Origin: an uncultured Pelagibacteraceae bacterium
GTDB taxonomy: Bacteria; Pseudomonadota; Alphaproteobacteria; Pelagibacterales; Pelagibacteraceae
DNA length: 64,000 bases
Direction: 5' to 3'
Assembly: GCA_902530215.1 (NCBI GenBank)
Contig: CABZZR010000003.1
Location: 1-64,000, forward strand
Position 1 is the first letter of the stretch; every line of letters starts with the position of its first letter. This document shows positions 27,559 through 37,079 of the stretch, in pieces. A program made the position numbers and the translations under genes. The notes beneath the pieces were generated by a model, which was not told the DNA's origin, ran no database searches, and saw only the letters and a program-made list of their open reading frames with translations.

Positions 27559-28744
27559 AAATATCAAAGGTCGACAGGTTTTTGATAGCAGAGGAAATCC
27601 CACAGTTGAAGCTGAAATATTTTTAGATGATGGTCTTCATGCTTCTTCTATAGTTCCTTCAGGAGCATCAACTGGAACTTATGAAGCATTTGAATTAAGA
27701 GATAAAGAAAATAAAAATTATTTAGGTAAAAGTGTTTTTAAAGCCATTGACAATATTAATGTCCTTATAGCTAAATCCTTAAAAAATACTGATATTAATG
27801 ATCAAACTAAAATAGATAAAATTTTAATAGAGCTGGATGGAACAGAGCAAAAGAAAAAACTTGGTGCTAATGCAATTTTAGCTGTTTCAATGGCTTCATG
27901 CAAGTTAGCAGCTATTAAAAAAAATGTTTCCTTATTTAAACACTTAGGAAATTCTAAAAGTAATCAATTACCAATTCCTCTTTTGAATATAATAAATGGA
28001 GGTGTTCATGCCAAAAATAATTTAGATATTCAGGAGTTTATGATACGTCCTGATAAAGCAAAATCATTTTCTGAAGCCATGAGAATGAGCTTTTTAGTAA
28101 TTCAAAATTTAAAATCTATCCTTGACAATACCAATGTGGGAGATGAGGGCGGATTTGCTCCTAATTTACAAAATAATGAGGAAGCAATTAAAATCATAAT
28201 AAAATCAATTGAAATGTCAGGATTTAAAGCAGGTGAAGATATATCTATTTGTTTGGATGTGGCAGCAAATGAATTAGATAAACCAAAAACAATAGAATAT
28301 TATACCAATCTAGTAAAAAAATTTCCAATTAAGTCGATAGAAGACCCGTTTACTGAAGATGACTGGGATTCCTGGAGACAACTTACAAAAAACACAAATA
28401 TTCAGATCGTTGGTGATGACCTATTTGCGACCAATATAAAAAGATTAGAAAAGGGAATTAAGAACAAGTCATCTAATGCAATACTAGTTAAATTAAATCA
28501 AATAGGCACAGTAAGCGAAACATTAAAAGTTATAAAAATGGCACATGATAATGGTTTAAAAACTATCATTTCTCACAGATCTGGAGATACAGAAGATACT
28601 TTTATTGCCGATTTAGCAGTAGCGACAAATTCCTCTCAAATAAAGACTGGATCTTTAGCAAGGTCAGAAAGAGTGGCTAAATACAACCGTTTATTAAGAA
28701 TAGAAGAAGAGCTTGGCAACTCCTCAAAAATTGCTAAGTTTTAA
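27545..28744 (+). CDS. eno: Enolase
   Basis: Converts 2-phosphoglycerate to PEP, 399 residues, slightly shorter than the usual 425-430. Signature blocks are [102 protein letters not shown] and the C-terminal [14 protein letters not shown] followed by [17 protein letters not shown]. Metal ligands Asp-Glu-Asp and catalytic Lys are all in these blocks. It starts inside the last codons of kdsA and is followed by the ftsB-like gene after 3 bases. Confidence 0.97.
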   Translation: MAKIKNIKGRQVFDSRGNPTVEAEIFLDDGLHASSIVPSGASTGTYEAFELRDKENKNYLGKSVFKAIDNINVLIAKSLKNTDINDQTKIDKILIELDGTEQKKKLGANAILAVSMASCKLAAIKKNVSLFKHLGNSKSNQLPIPLLNIINGGVHAKNNLDIQEFMIRPDKAKSFSEAMRMSFLVIQNLKSILDNTNVGDEGGFAPNLQNNEEAIKIIIKSIEMSGFKAGEDISICLDVAANELDKPKTIEYYTNLVKKFPIKSIEDPFTEDDWDSWRQLTKNTNIQIVGDDLFATNIKRLEKGIKNKSSNAILVKLNQIGTVSETLKVIKMAHDNGLKTIISHRSGDTEDTFIADLAVATNSSQIKTGSLARSERVAKYNRLLRIEEELGNSSKIAKF

Positions 28745-28747
28745 AAT

Positions 28748-29056
28748 ATGAAATTTTTAAAAAAAATTCTTAGTGAAAAAAAGATAGTATTAATTAATAT
28801 TTTTTTATTTACATATCTTTTAATTAATTTTTTTGATGGTGAAAGAGGTGCATTAGCATATTATAAAAATAAAGATATAAAACAAAAATTAATATTAGAA
28901 AAACAAATTTTAAATGAAAATATTAAAACTATTGAAAAAAAGAATAAGTTACTTTCAGAAAATGTCGATCTTGATTATTTGGAAACAATTTATAGGTCTA
29001 AATTTTTGGTTGGTAAATCAGATGAAAAGATTTATATAATTAAACATGAAAATTAG
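28748..29056 (+). CDS. FtsB/DivIC-like septum formation initiator
   Basis: Small bitopic membrane protein, 102 residues. A transmembrane helix (about 13-30) is followed by the family's [16 protein letters not shown] and a coiled coil (about 45-75). DivIC/FtsB proteins link FtsL and FtsQ in the divisome, and this slot after eno is where alphaproteobacterial genomes keep the ftsB homologue. The last 11 bases overlap lipA. Normally pdhA-pdhB-pdhC-lpd lie between these two genes and are missing here. Confidence 0.8.
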   Translation: MKFLKKILSEKKIVLINIFLFTYLLINFFDGERGALAYYKNKDIKQKLILEKQILNENIKTIEKKNKLLSENVDLDYLETIYRSKFLVGKSDEKIYIIKHEN

Positions 29057-29984
29057 ACACCCAGAAAAAATAAAGAACCCGATAAATCCAATTAAAAAAA
29101 AACCTTCTTGGATTAGATCAAAAATAACAAATTCTCAAAATTTTTTTTTAACAAAAACTATTCTTAATGAAAATAATTTACATACTGTATGTCAGGAAGC
29201 AAACTGTCCAAACATAACTGATTGTTGGAGTAAAAGACACGCAACATTTATGATAATGGGGGATACTTGTACGCGAGCTTGCGCATTCTGTGATGTAAAA
29301 ACAGGAAAACCTAATCCAATAGATATTTTTGAACCAATAAAAATTGCACAGGCTACAAAAAAGTTAAATTTAAAACATGTAGTTGTGACATCAGTTGATA
29401 GAGATGATTTAAAAGATGGTGGAGCTCACCATTTTTGTAATGTTATAAATGAAATAAGAAAACTTAATAAAGGTACAACAATAGAAGTATTAACACCTGA
29501 TTTCTTAAGAAAAGGAAATTCATACAAAAAAGTTGTAAATTCTAATCCAGATGTTTTCAACCATAATATAGAAACTGTTCCTAGCCTTTATTTAAAGGTG
29601 AGACCCGGATCGAGATATTTTGCATCTTTAGATCTTTTAAAATCTGTAAAAAAAATAAATAAAAAAATTTTTACCAAGTCAGGTATTATGCTTGGTTTAG
29701 GAGAAAGTAAAGACGAGATATTGCAAGTCATGGATGATTTGATTTCAGCTAACGTAGATTTTTTAACTATTGGACAATATTTACAACCATCAGTTAAGCA
29801 CTATCCTTTACAAAGATATGTGCATCCAGATGAATTTGAAGAATTAAAAATTATAGCTGAGTCAAAAGGTTTTTTAATTGTGGCATCTTCACCTTTAACA
29901 AGATCCTCTTATCATGCAGATGAAGATTTTAAAAAAATGAAAAATTTAAGAGATGGACAGCTTAAATGCCATCAGCTTCAATAA
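29046..29984 (+). CDS. lipA: Lipoyl synthase
   Basis: Radical SAM enzyme that inserts two sulfurs into octanoyl groups on lipoyl domains, 312 residues. The auxiliary cluster cysteines C49, C54 and C60 lie in the CxxxxCxxxxxC motif, and the radical SAM CxxxCxxC cysteines are C75, C79 and C82. Other hallmarks are [61 protein letters not shown] and the final SSYHAD. The start overlaps the ftsB-like gene and the end overlaps the next gene by 19 bases. Confidence 0.97.
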   Translation: MKIRHPEKIKNPINPIKKKPSWIRSKITNSQNFFLTKTILNENNLHTVCQEANCPNITDCWSKRHATFMIMGDTCTRACAFCDVKTGKPNPIDIFEPIKIAQATKKLNLKHVVVTSVDRDDLKDGGAHHFCNVINEIRKLNKGTTIEVLTPDFLRKGNSYKKVVNSNPDVFNHNIETVPSLYLKVRPGSRYFASLDLLKSVKKINKKIFTKSGIMLGLGESKDEILQVMDDLISANVDFLTIGQYLQPSVKHYPLQRYVHPDEFEELKIIAESKGFLIVASSPLTRSSYHADEDFKKMKNLRDGQLKCHQLQ

Positions 29985-30409
29985 AAAAAAATATTCCTTG
30001 TTCAAAAAAAGATTTGATTGATTTAGTTCTTGATATAGAAAAATATCCTGAATTTGTACCCTGGTGTCTTGGATCTAAAATTCATAACAAAAAGGATAAA
30101 GGTGATATTATTGAGATCGTAGCTGATCTTACTATTGGTAAAAGTTTTTTCAGAGAAACATATAAAAGCTTTGTAATTTATACCAAGTCAAAAGATTCTA
30201 TTCATGTCACTAACTTAGAGGGACCATTAAAATATTTGGAAAATAAATGGTTTTTTAAGGAAATTGGAAATAACAGTGAGGTAGAATTTCACGTTGAATT
30301 TGAGCTAAAAAATAAAATACTAAACCTTTTAATGACAAAATCGTTTGATGTAGGCTTAAAAAAAATTGCTTATGCTTTTCAACAAAGAGCAAAAGATATA
30401 TTTAAATAA
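29966..30409 (+). CDS. Coq10/RatA-type START-domain protein
   Basis: Polyketide cyclase/START family protein, 147 residues. [21 protein letters not shown] is the family's N-terminal block, and [18 protein letters not shown] with the C-terminal helix [10 protein letters not shown] matches the COQ10/RatA group. In Alphaproteobacteria this gene sits downstream of lipA and is thought to bind ubiquinone; the E. coli relative RatA has also been linked to ribosome association. Which role applies is not visible. It overlaps lipA by 19 bases and the convergent amidase gene by 8. Confidence 0.82.
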   Translation: MPSASIKKNIPCSKKDLIDLVLDIEKYPEFVPWCLGSKIHNKKDKGDIIEIVADLTIGKSFFRETYKSFVIYTKSKDSIHVTNLEGPLKYLENKWFFKEIGNNSEVEFHVEFELKNKILNLLMTKSFDVGLKKIAYAFQQRAKDIFK

Positions 30410-30872
30410 AACTCGCTATTAATTTTAAAGCTTTATTAACGGACGACTTTTGTATGTAAGTCCGGCCTTTATTTTTAAATAAATATTTATTTATGCTAAT
30501 TTTATTGAATTTTTTAATACCTATATAAACTAAGCCTACAGGCTTTTTTTTGGAACCACCATCAGGACCAGCAATCCCAGTAATTGAAATACAAATAGAA
30601 TTTTTGGTTAATTTACCTAAATTTTTAACCATTTCGAAACAGCATTGCTCACTGACCGCACCATACTTTTTTAAAATTTTTCTTGAAACTTTCAAAAGTC
30701 TATTTTTTGATTCATTTGAGTAAGTAACTAAGCCAAATGTAAATATTTTTGATGAACCGCTAACCGATGTAATAGCATTTGAAAGCATTCCTCCGGTACA
30801 TGATTCAGCAAGTGCAATTTTAAGTTTTTTTCTCTTTAATAGCTTAATTATGTGTTTTACTTTTTTTTTCAT
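30402..30872 (-). CDS. pncC: CinA C-terminal-type nicotinamide-nucleotide amidase
   Basis: Stand-alone CinA C-terminal domain, 156 residues. Family motifs are IALAESCTGGMLSNAITSVSGSS, LVTYSNESKNRLL, GAVSEQC and ISITGIAGPDGGSKKKPVGLVYIG. Characterised members deamidate NMN to nicotinate mononucleotide for NAD recycling. The N-terminal MoCF-like domain of full-length CinA is absent, as in PncC of E. coli. Last gene of a three-gene minus run after pgpA (1 base apart). Confidence 0.88.
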   Translation of the reverse strand: MKKKVKHIIKLLKRKKLKIALAESCTGGMLSNAITSVSGSSKIFTFGLVTYSNESKNRLLKVSRKILKKYGAVSEQCCFEMVKNLGKLTKNSICISITGIAGPDGGSKKKPVGLVYIGIKKFNKISINKYLFKNKGRTYIQKSSVNKALKLIASFI

Positions 30873-30873
30873 A

Positions 30874-31377
30874 CTATAAAAAATACGTTTTAAAAATCAT
30901 AAATAAAATTAATATTAAAACAACATAAATGCCTGCGATCACATCATCAAAGACAACTCCAATACTATTCTTATATTTTTTATCAATAAGATTTATTGGG
31001 AATGGTTTTAATATATCAAAAAATCTAAAAAGTATAAAAATAATTATATAAAAAATTATAGCATCATTGAATTCTTTTTCAGTGCCATGCGATACTTCAT
31101 AAAGGTAAATAGGAAGTGATTGTCCAATAAATTCATCAATTACCACTTCATTGGGATCTTTGTTTGTATTATTTTTAATGAAGCTATTTATAGCAAAAAA
31201 AGAGTATAAAAAAATTACAACCAAAACTACGAAAATTAAATTTGGTGAAATTTTTAACAAATGAAACAAATCAAAAAGTAAAATTATTGCAAATAGAGAT
31301 CCGAAAGTACCAGGTGCGTATTTAATTTTTCCAATACCGAAAAGAGTAACAAATAAAAGGTTAAATTTTTTAATCAT
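30874..31377 (-). CDS. pgpA: Phosphatidylglycerophosphatase A
   Basis: Membrane phosphatase that completes phosphatidylglycerol synthesis, 167 residues. KYAPGTFGSLFAI near the N-terminus, the metal-binding region DPNEVVIDEFIGQSLPIYL, FRFFDILKPFPI and the final GVVFDDVIAGIYV are the conserved PgpA segments. Four hydrophobic helices are apparent. It overlaps ispDF by 8 bases. CdsA at 6689-7342 acts earlier in the same pathway. Confidence 0.92.
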   Translation of the reverse strand: MIKKFNLLFVTLFGIGKIKYAPGTFGSLFAIILLFDLFHLLKISPNLIFVVLVVIFLYSFFAINSFIKNNTNKDPNEVVIDEFIGQSLPIYLYEVSHGTEKEFNDAIIFYIIIFILFRFFDILKPFPINLIDKKYKNSIGVVFDDVIAGIYVVLILILFMIFKTYFL

Positions 31378-32509
31378 TTTTATTTATAGATGTTATTACC
31401 TCACAAGCTATAGCTTTTTCTTTTCCAATTATACCTAATTTCTCTGTAGTCTTTCCCTTTATATTTATTTTTTTTTCAGAGATTCCGCATAATTTAGAAA
31501 TATTTTTAATTATCTTTTTTTTATATTTTTTAATTTTGGGAGTTTGTGTAATAATATTTATATCAATATTATTTATATAATATTTATCAATTATCAATTG
31601 TTTCATTATTTTTTTTAGTAAAATTGTTGACCTAATATTTTTAAATATTTTATTTTTATCTGAAAATTTTTCACCTATATCTCCTTTTTTAGATGCACCT
31701 AACAATGAATCTATTATTGCATGCAAAATAGGATCACCATCTGAATGACCTAATGTTCCTAGCTTAGAATAAATTTTTAATCCACCTAAGTATAATTTTC
31801 TTTTAGGAACCAGCCTATGAACATCAAATCCAATTCCATAATATGTTTTATTTTTTTTTAGTAAATTTAGAATATCGAGATCTTCATTATCTGTTATTTT
31901 AAGGTTTGTTTTTTCACCTTGTACAGTTGTTACCTTTTCGCGATCATTAGTAAATAATGCGGAGTCGTCATCTATATACTTATTTAAATTTTGTTTATGT
32001 TTTAAGTAGATTCTTCCAAAAGTAAATCCTTGTGGTGTTTGTGAAAATCTCAAACTATTTCTTTCGATGTTTTTAAAAACTGTATTTTTTGATATTCGTT
32101 TTGTTGCATCATACGGTTTGATTACAGGAATAACAGCGTGGTTGGTTTTAGTTTTTTTAATAACTTTGTTTATTAAATTTAGTGATATATTCGGTCTTGC
32201 AACATCGTGTATAAGTACTTTTTTGCAATTTAACTTACTAATTTTTTTTAGAGCATTAAAAGTTGAAACTTGTCTGCTTTTTCCACCTTTTATTTTAATG
32301 ATTTCTTTATTTAATTTGATTTTTTCTAACAGATTTTTATGCTTTTCATTATAGACCAAAACTATTGTTTTTTTAATTTTTAGTTTATTAAAAGTATTAA
32401 TGTTATGTTCAATTAGTGTTTTATTATTTAATTTGATATAAGGTTTTGGTATATTTGAGTTTAGTCTTAAACTTTTGCCGGCTGCTAATAAAACTATAAA
32501 TAGGCTCAT
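31370..32509 (-). CDS. ispDF: Bifunctional IspD/IspF of the MEP pathway
   Basis: Fusion of 4-diphosphocytidyl-methylerythritol synthase (IspD, about residues 1-215) and methylerythritol cyclodiphosphate synthase (IspF, about 220-379). IspD motifs are VLLAAGKSLRLNSNIPKPY, VLIHDVARPN and RFSQTPQGF. IspF motifs are GIGFDVHRLVPKRKLYLGG, GHSDGDPILHAIIDSLLGA and DIGEKFSD, which carry the zinc-binding Asp/His. Such fusions are common in Alphaproteobacteria. It is divergent from ntrY across 50 bases. Confidence 0.96.
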   Translation of the reverse strand: MSLFIVLLAAGKSLRLNSNIPKPYIKLNNKTLIEHNINTFNKLKIKKTIVLVYNEKHKNLLEKIKLNKEIIKIKGGKSRQVSTFNALKKISKLNCKKVLIHDVARPNISLNLINKVIKKTKTNHAVIPVIKPYDATKRISKNTVFKNIERNSLRFSQTPQGFTFGRIYLKHKQNLNKYIDDDSALFTNDREKVTTVQGEKTNLKITDNEDLDILNLLKKNKTYYGIGFDVHRLVPKRKLYLGGLKIYSKLGTLGHSDGDPILHAIIDSLLGASKKGDIGEKFSDKNKIFKNIRSTILLKKIMKQLIIDKYYINNIDINIITQTPKIKKYKKKIIKNISKLCGISEKKINIKGKTTEKLGIIGKEKAIACEVITSINKND

Positions 32510-32559
32510 GAGATATATTTGATTTATTTTAAAAACATTTAAATATTAAAAAATAACGC

Positions 32560-34341
32560 ATGACTGTAACATTTAAAAGTATTCAATGGATAATATTAAC
32601 ATCTATAATAAGTATTTTTCTAGGTATTCTTACGTTTTTTACTTTTATAAACCAGAGTTTTATTGAATTAAATGAAACTAATCTGCAAATTTTACTTATT
32701 TTAGATTTAGTTTTAGTTTCTTTATTTTTTTCATTAATAGTCAATAAATCGTTTAAAATTATAAAGGAAAGAAAAAAACAAAAAATCGGCTCAGAGACAA
32801 GCTTAAGATATATTTACTTTTTTTCAGTTTCAACTCTATTACCATCTTTTCTGATAGCAATTTTTTCACTAGTTTTATTTAATGTAGGACTTCAGCGATA
32901 CTTCGACAGTAAAATTACATCAGCAGTAAATAATTCATACGATGTTGCTAAAAATTATATTGAGGAAACGAGAAACAGTATACAATCTGATATTTTGCTT
33001 ATGAATTTAGATATAAATCAAAATGTAAACATTTTTTATAATAATCCAAATCAGTTTCAGCAAATAATGAGAACTCAAAGATTAATAAGAAAATTAGATG
33101 AAGTGTATTTAATTGACGGTTCAAGCAACATAATACTTTCAGACTTACTAGATAAATCTGCAAATTTTTATGCCCCTTCTGAGGAGATGTTTACTCAAGC
33201 ACTTAGCGGTATACCAGCACAATCAAATGATTTAGATTTAGAATTTACATCAGCATTAATTAAACTAAACAATTTTATTGATACATACTTATATATTATT
33301 AAATATATTGATCCTCAGTTAAAAAATTATTTATCAGATACAGAACAGGCTGTAAATTTTTATTACAGTATAGATAGTAGCCAAACAGGAATAAAAATTA
33401 CTTTTGCTATAATCTATCTAGTTGTAGTGTCTTTGTTATTATTTTTATCAATATTTATTTCTTTGAATTTTACTTCAAAACTCACTAAACCAATTATAAA
33501 TTTAATTAGAGCATCTGAACAAATAAGTTTAGGGAATCTCGATACAAAAGTACCAAAAATTGAGACTGATCCAGAATTTATAAAATTGAATGAGAATTTT
33601 AATCAAATGATTGAAAGGTTAAAATCTCAACAGGACAAACTTTTATTAGCAGAAAGACATTCTGCTTGGGAAAGTGTTGCAAGAAAATTAGCTCATGAAA
33701 TTAAAAATCCCTTAACCCCAATACAGCTATCGATAGATAGGCTAAAAGAAAAATATGGAAGTCAAATAAATGAAAAAAATAACGAATTTTCTAATTATTT
33801 AAATACTATAAATAAACAAATTAAAGATATTGAAAAATTAGCAAATGAATTTTCTGATTTTGCAAGAATGCCTAGACCGGTTCTTAAGAAAATTAATTTA
33901 GTTGACGTTATAACTAGAGCTATTCAATTAAATAAATTTTCTAACAAAGATATAAAATTTAGTTTTTTAAATCAAAATAAAAGCGTTTTGATCAAAGGTG
34001 ATGAAGATCAAATTTATAGAGTTTTTATAAACCTAATAAAAAATTCAATAGAGTCGATCTATGAAAAAAGTTTAAAAATGCAAGATATTAAGGGTAAAAT
34101 TGATGTAGAAATTTTATCAAATAGTAATTATATATATGTTAATCTTAATGACAATGGTATTGGATTTAACAATATAGATATAAAAAAAATTTCAACTCCT
34201 TATTATACAACAAAAAAAGATGGAACAGGACTAGGTTTATCTATTGTGACTAAAATAATAAGTGATCATGATGCAGAAATTATTTTTTCTAATAGTAGTG
34301 ATGGAGCAAAAATACGACTTACATTTCAGAGGATAAAATAA
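32560..34341 (+). CDS. ntrY: NtrY-type sensor histidine kinase
   Basis: Membrane sensor kinase, 593 residues, shorter than classical NtrY (about 750). Three N-terminal transmembrane helices (roughly 11-31, 42-62, 87-110) and one at about 279-302 flank an extracytoplasmic domain, then HAMP. The phospho-acceptor is His379 in KLAHEIKNPLTPIQLS. The ATPase domain shows the N box FINLIKNSIES, the G1 box NDNGIGFNN and the G2 box GTGLGLSIV. The PAS domain often found in NtrY is not apparent. It is paired with ntrX, 1 base apart. In other Alphaproteobacteria NtrYX responds to nitrogen or redox state; the signal here is unknown. Confidence 0.9.
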   Translation: MTVTFKSIQWIILTSIISIFLGILTFFTFINQSFIELNETNLQILLILDLVLVSLFFSLIVNKSFKIIKERKKQKIGSETSLRYIYFFSVSTLLPSFLIAIFSLVLFNVGLQRYFDSKITSAVNNSYDVAKNYIEETRNSIQSDILLMNLDINQNVNIFYNNPNQFQQIMRTQRLIRKLDEVYLIDGSSNIILSDLLDKSANFYAPSEEMFTQALSGIPAQSNDLDLEFTSALIKLNNFIDTYLYIIKYIDPQLKNYLSDTEQAVNFYYSIDSSQTGIKITFAIIYLVVVSLLLFLSIFISLNFTSKLTKPIINLIRASEQISLGNLDTKVPKIETDPEFIKLNENFNQMIERLKSQQDKLLLAERHSAWESVARKLAHEIKNPLTPIQLSIDRLKEKYGSQINEKNNEFSNYLNTINKQIKDIEKLANEFSDFARMPRPVLKKINLVDVITRAIQLNKFSNKDIKFSFLNQNKSVLIKGDEDQIYRVFINLIKNSIESIYEKSLKMQDIKGKIDVEILSNSNYIYVNLNDNGIGFNNIDIKKISTPYYTTKKDGTGLGLSIVTKIISDHDAEIIFSNSSDGAKIRLTFQRIK

Positions 34342-34342
34342 A

Positions 34343-35704
34343 ATGAATAGTGAAATTTTGATAGTAGACGATAATGCAGATATTAGATATTTAATTTCTG
34401 GCCTTTTAAAAGATAAAGGATTTGACGTCAGAGAAGCAGCAAATTTTAAACAGGCGATCGCAGAAATTAATAAAAAACTTCCAGATGTTGCTGTGATTGA
34501 TGTCAAGCTTGATAAAGGAGATAATGATGGTATCGAACTTTTATCTTATATCAAAAAAATTGACAAAGACGTCCCCGTTATAATGATTTCTGGTCACGCC
34601 AATATTCAAATGGCAGTAGATTCATTGAAAACTGGTGCATTTGAATTTATTCAAAAACCATTTGATGCAGAAAGAATTTTAAACTTTGTTTATCGAGCAT
34701 TAGAAAATTATAGTCTTAAAAAAGAAAATATTAAATTATCTAGTAAATTATTTCATTCTTATGAATTTATTGGAGAAACGACTGATATTTTAAAAATTAA
34801 GAGTCTTATATTAAAACTTGCAAATACAGAGAGTAGAGTTTTTATAAGTGGCCCCGCAGGTTCAGGAAAGGAACTAATAGCAAGAAAAATTCACAAACAA
34901 TCTAACAGATCAAATAAACCCTTCGTAATAATCAATGGAGCATTATTAGATCCTGAAAAATATGAACAAGAATTATTTGGATCAGAAAACAATGAGGTTA
35001 TTAATTATGGGGTATTTGAAAAAGCAAAGGGTGGTACATTGCTTATTGACGAAGTTTCAGAAATACCTCTTGAAACTCAAGCAAAAATTTTAAGAGTTTT
35101 AATTGACCAGAAATTTAAAAGAATAAATGGAGTTAAAGAAATTAATGTAAATGTTAGGTTGATATCAACATCAACTAAAAATATTCGTCACGAAGTTGAT
35201 CAAGGAAATTTTAGAGAAGATTTGTTTCATAGATTGAATGTAGTTCCAATCGAAATACCGTCACTTAAAGATCGTACCTCCGATATACCATTATTGTTAA
35301 ATTATTTTTGTAGAAAAATATCTGAATTAAATAATATTAACCCAATTAAAATTGAAACACCTTTAGAATTTTTAAACCATTACGAATGGCCTGGAAATGT
35401 GAGAGAACTTAGAAATTTGGTTGAGCGCGCATCTATACTAGCAAAAGATGAAAAAAATTTTAATTTGGAGCGTATAATTAAAGACTCTTTAATTTATAAA
35501 AAGGAAGATGAAAAAATTGAGAAAGATTCTAACGTATTTTCTTATCCATTAAAAAAAGCTAGGGAGCAATTTGAAAAATCATATTTAACTGCTCAACTTA
35601 AAAGACATAGAGGAAATATTTCAAAAACTGCAGATTTCGTTGGCATGGAAAGATCTGCTTTACATAGAAAACTAAAATCTTTGGGTATAAAAGGAATTAA
35701 TTAA
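34343..35704 (+). CDS. ntrX: NtrX-type response regulator lacking the sigma-54 GAFTGA loop
   Basis: Three-domain response regulator, 453 residues: receiver (1-120, phospho-acceptor Asp53 in VIDVKL), AAA+ domain (about 140-370) and a C-terminal Fis-type helix-turn-helix (NISKTADFVGMERSALHRKLKSLG). Walker A is GPAGSGKE (170-177) and Walker B GGTLLIDEVSE. Where family members have ELFGHEKGAFTGA, this protein reads ELFGSENNEVINYG (210-223): GAFTGA is absent. That loop contacts sigma-54, so this regulator should not activate sigma-54 promoters, in line with the small sigma-factor set reported for Pelagibacter. It probably acts with sigma-70 or as a repressor. Confidence 0.9.
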   Translation: MNSEILIVDDNADIRYLISGLLKDKGFDVREAANFKQAIAEINKKLPDVAVIDVKLDKGDNDGIELLSYIKKIDKDVPVIMISGHANIQMAVDSLKTGAFEFIQKPFDAERILNFVYRALENYSLKKENIKLSSKLFHSYEFIGETTDILKIKSLILKLANTESRVFISGPAGSGKELIARKIHKQSNRSNKPFVIINGALLDPEKYEQELFGSENNEVINYGVFEKAKGGTLLIDEVSEIPLETQAKILRVLIDQKFKRINGVKEINVNVRLISTSTKNIRHEVDQGNFREDLFHRLNVVPIEIPSLKDRTSDIPLLLNYFCRKISELNNINPIKIETPLEFLNHYEWPGNVRELRNLVERASILAKDEKNFNLERIIKDSLIYKKEDEKIEKDSNVFSYPLKKAREQFEKSYLTAQLKRHRGNISKTADFVGMERSALHRKLKSLGIKGIN

Positions 35705-35705
35705 A

Positions 35706-37079
35706 ATGAATATAATTATATGTGGAGCAGGAAGGGTAGGCTCCTCCATAGCAAAACAATTAGTTGAACAAGATCATTCCATTACGATTGTTGATCAATC
35801 TAGTGAACTAGTACAAAAAATAAATGACACACTCGATGTTAAAGTAGTAGTAGGGAGAGCTACTTATCCTTCTGTTTTGGAAAAAGCTGGAGGTAATGAG
35901 GCTGATATGATTATTGCTGTCACAAAAAACGATGAAAGCAATATGGTTATATGTCAAATCGCTCATTCAATATTTAATATCCAAAAAAAAATAGCCAGAT
36001 TACGTTCACAGGAATTTTTAGGTTCCAAATGGAATAAGCTATATAGCAAATCTAATCTACCTATCGATGTTATAATTTCACCCGAGATAGAGGTTGCCAA
36101 ATCTTTACAGAGAAAAATAGAGGCACCCGGTGCGTTGGACAATGTTCCCTTTGCTGATAATAGAGTTAAAGTTCTCGAAATTGCTGTAGAAAAAAACTGT
36201 CCTATTGTTAATATTCCCTTAAATAAACTAACAAAAAAATTTCCTAACCTTAACGCCAACGTAATGGGCGTTATAAGAAAAAATAAATTTAAAATTTTGA
36301 AAAAAACCGATTCATTAATTGTTGAAGATAAGTGTTATGTTGTTATTAAATCTTCGCAAATTAACTTGCTTTTATCAGCTTTTGGACATGACGAGAAAGT
36401 TTCAAAAAAAATTCTTATTATTGGTGGCGGTAATATTGGATTCAATCTAGCAAAAAATCTTGAAGAACATTTAAAAGGCGTGAGAGTAAAAATTATTGAA
36501 AAAAATAAAGAAAGAGCCGAACTAATTGCTACAAATTTAAACAGCACCATAGTGATAAACGGTGATGGGTTAGATGAAGAAGTTTTAAAAGAAGCAAATA
36601 TTGATGACACTGAAACGGTGCTAAGTTTAACTAACGATGACGAAGATAACATTATGGCTAGTGTTTTGGTTGAAAAAAGCAGCCCAAACAGAAGGACAAT
36701 TGCGCTAGTTAATAAATCTAATTATAGTTTACTACAATCATCACTCAAAATTGATGATCTTGTTGATCCAAGAATGATGACCGTTTCTACTATTTTAAAA
36801 CATGTGCATAAAGGCACGATCGAAACTGTTTATAGTTTAATGGATGGGGAATATGAATTTATTGAAGCTGAAGTTATAGAAAATTCAGAGCTAATAAATA
36901 AATCTATTAAAGAAGCAAATTTACCACAAGAAATTAGAATAGGGGCAATAGTTAGAGATAAAAATGTAATCATACCTAGATCTAGTTTTAAATTTGAAAA
37001 AAAAGATTTAGTTATTTTTTTAACAAAAAGAGACCAATTAGAAAAAGTTGAAAATTTATTTAGAGTAAGCTCTTTGTAA
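35706..37079 (+). CDS. trkA: Trk potassium uptake regulatory protein TrkA
   Basis: Cytoplasmic NAD-binding gating subunit of the Trk K+ channel, 457 residues. Two RCK/KTN units are visible: the first begins IIICGAGRVGSSIAKQLVEQ, the second ILIIGGGNIGFNLAKNLEE, each followed by a TrkA-C domain. The order ntrX-trkA is conserved in Alphaproteobacteria. It overlaps trkH by one base (TAATG), so regulator and channel are coupled. Downstream hfq and hflX, common in this slot, are not here. Confidence 0.94.
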   Translation: MNIIICGAGRVGSSIAKQLVEQDHSITIVDQSSELVQKINDTLDVKVVVGRATYPSVLEKAGGNEADMIIAVTKNDESNMVICQIAHSIFNIQKKIARLRSQEFLGSKWNKLYSKSNLPIDVIISPEIEVAKSLQRKIEAPGALDNVPFADNRVKVLEIAVEKNCPIVNIPLNKLTKKFPNLNANVMGVIRKNKFKILKKTDSLIVEDKCYVVIKSSQINLLLSAFGHDEKVSKKILIIGGGNIGFNLAKNLEEHLKGVRVKIIEKNKERAELIATNLNSTIVINGDGLDEEVLKEANIDDTETVLSLTNDDEDNIMASVLVEKSSPNRRTIALVNKSNYSLLQSSLKIDDLVDPRMMTVSTILKHVHKGTIETVYSLMDGEYEFIEAEVIENSELINKSIKEANLPQEIRIGAIVRDKNVIIPRSSFKFEKKDLVIFLTKRDQLEKVENLFRVSSL

